From assembly GCA_022769005.1 (NCBI GenBank), contig JALEKK010000035.1:62001-126000 (forward strand): a DNA stretch of 64,000 nt. Reading direction: 5' to 3'. The DNA comes from Lachnospiraceae bacterium. Lineage in GTDB: Bacteria > Bacillota > Clostridia > Lachnospirales > Lachnospiraceae. The stretch's first letter is position 1. Every line of letters starts with the position of its first letter. A program made the position numbers and the translations under genes. Shown here piece after piece: positions 63,205 through 64,000 of this stretch. The notes beneath the pieces are model-generated. The model made no database searches. It worked only from the letters and a program-made list of their open reading frames with translations, and was not told the origin of the DNA.

Positions 63205-64000
63205 TTATCCGTTGGTAAGCTGATCTTTAGTCGTTGTAATAACCACAACGTCTGTCAGATGGTCAAAGTCCGCCGCCGGAACAAGATTTCCGGATTTTGA
63301 GAGTCCCGAATCATCTGACGTTATATCCTTAACATATCCGACCAACAATCCGGGAAGATATTTACTGCTTATGTTACTTGTGACAATTTTATCACCGCTC
63401 TTAATTCCCGCATTGGATTTAATTCGACTCAGCTTTATAATACCCGAATCCATAAGTGTAATATCACCCTCAACAATACACTGGTCTTTGGTTCTCTCAT
63501 CCATTGCCGCAACATTTGAATTGTCTGCAACAATTGTAGTTACAACAGAATAAGAATCATAAACTTCCGTTACTATACCCACAAGTCCCTTGTCGGTTAT
63601 TACATTCATGTCAACTTTAATTCCTTTTTTGCTTCCCTGATCAATGGTGAAGCTCTGATTCCAGTTGGTCGATGTGGTACCTATTACTCTTGCACCCACT
63701 TTTGTATATGATGAAAGCTGACTTTCCATACCGTAAAAGTTTCTCAAGTCGGAAAGTTCGTCCGCATCGCTTTTTAATGCGTCATTTTCCGCTTTTAATG
63801 ATGCAACCTGAGATTCAAGTTCTTTATTTTGAGTTTGAAGTTCCTCTAACGTCTTCTTTTTATTGTCATCATCCGTCAAACCGGAACCGATTGAATTGAT
63901 ACCGTTTTGAATCGGCACCACTATGTATGAAAACACATTTCTTAACGGTGTAATCAGCTTATCTGTAAAGAAGCTCGTTGCCGTAAGAACAACACAGAAA
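63205..64000 (-). CDS. mreC: Rod shape-determining protein MreC (start outside window)
   Basis: Bitopic protein that couples MreB to the periplasmic-side synthesis enzymes. The start lies beyond the right edge: the frame is open through base 64000, with TDKLITPLRNVFSYIVVPIQ upstream of the first in-window GTG. Visible: coiled coil (LEELQTQNKELESQVASLKA), then the beta-barrel part with GARVIGTTSTNWNQSFTIDQ, GSKKGIKVDMNVIT, GLVGIVTEVYDSYSVVTTI and LLVGYVKDI. First visible gene of the operon that runs to 52815. Confidence 0.93.
   Translation of the reverse strand, partial: FCVVLTATSFFTDKLITPLRNVFSYIVVPIQNGINSIGSGLTDDDNKKKTLEELQTQNKELESQVASLKAENDALKSDADELSDLRNFYGMESQLSSYTKVGARVIGTTSTNWNQSFTIDQGSKKGIKVDMNVITDKGLVGIVTEVYDSYSVVTTIVADNSNVAAMDERTKDQCIVEGDITLMDSGIIKLSRIKSNAGIKSGDKIVTSNISSKYLPGLLVGYVKDITSDDSGLSKSGNLVPAADFDHLTDVVVITTTKDQLTNG

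Overview
The window is a stretch of chromosome from a low-GC Gram-positive bacterium, most likely Clostridia of the Lachnospiraceae type. The evidence is the gene orders (ylxM-ffh-rpsP-khpA-rimM-rplS, recA-recX-rny, mreCD-mrdA-rodA), strong Shine-Dalgarno sites (AAGGAGG), sigma-A-like promoters, DUF4364- and DUF5688-like proteins, a Ddh/LysA lysine branch, an M16C peptidase and sortase-type surface proteins of the YDG/TSP3-repeat kind. The species cannot be named from the sequence. Almost every gene lies on the minus strand. The plus-strand genes are a DUF4364 protein, a PHP phosphatase, rpsT, a marR-FUSC pair and lepB. I see no rRNA, tRNA, insertion sequence, phage or CRISPR array.

Layout. 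1-14.4 kb: lysA (cut by the left edge) and ddh; pyridoxal kinase, recO, era and a large M16C peptidase; folC, a small unknown protein and a GNAT acetyltransferase; then the ribosome/SRP operon, read ylxM-ffh-rpsP-khpA-rimM-rplS-ylqF-rnhB, in which trmD is missing from its usual slot. 14.5-17 kb: DUF4364 regulator and a FUSC-family membrane protein. 17-22 kb: lower glycolysis (gap, pgk, tpiA, gpmI). 22.5-27.4 kb: PHP phosphatase, an unknown protein, metA (with the acetyl-CoA-type active-site Glu), proC and an aspartate-aminotransferase-like enzyme. 27.7-31.2 kb: rny, recX, recA. 31.3-36.3 kb: valS-rimO-pgsA and an HPr-like protein without the phosphorylatable His. 36.4-39.1 kb: DUF5688-like protein and pepD. 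39.4-44.2 kb: rpsT, an autoregulated-looking marR-FUSC operon, a DUF308 membrane protein and lepB. 44.3-52.5 kb: two large paralogous cell-surface proteins; the second carries 26 tandem 22-residue calcium-binding-type (TSP3) repeats and is split by one extra G in a G run. 52.8-64 kb: a tight cell-envelope operon, read mreC-mreD-mrdA-rodA-HlyD-like-yggS-sepF-aroB-lspA-rluD-like-cytidylate-kinase-like, without the min genes, ylmG/ylmH or divIVA that often sit in such clusters.

How the parts fit: the right end builds the wall-elongation and division machinery; ddh/lysA supply diaminopimelate and lysine; lepB and lspA process exported proteins, including the surface proteins next to lepB. No sortase is present in the window, so their anchoring enzyme must be elsewhere. 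The most unusual points are the frameshifted, potentially phase-variable repeat adhesin, the His-less (Crh-like) HPr, the near-perfect 25-bp palindrome at the marR-FUSC promoter, the missing trmD and min/divIVA genes, and several promoter-proximal palindromes.
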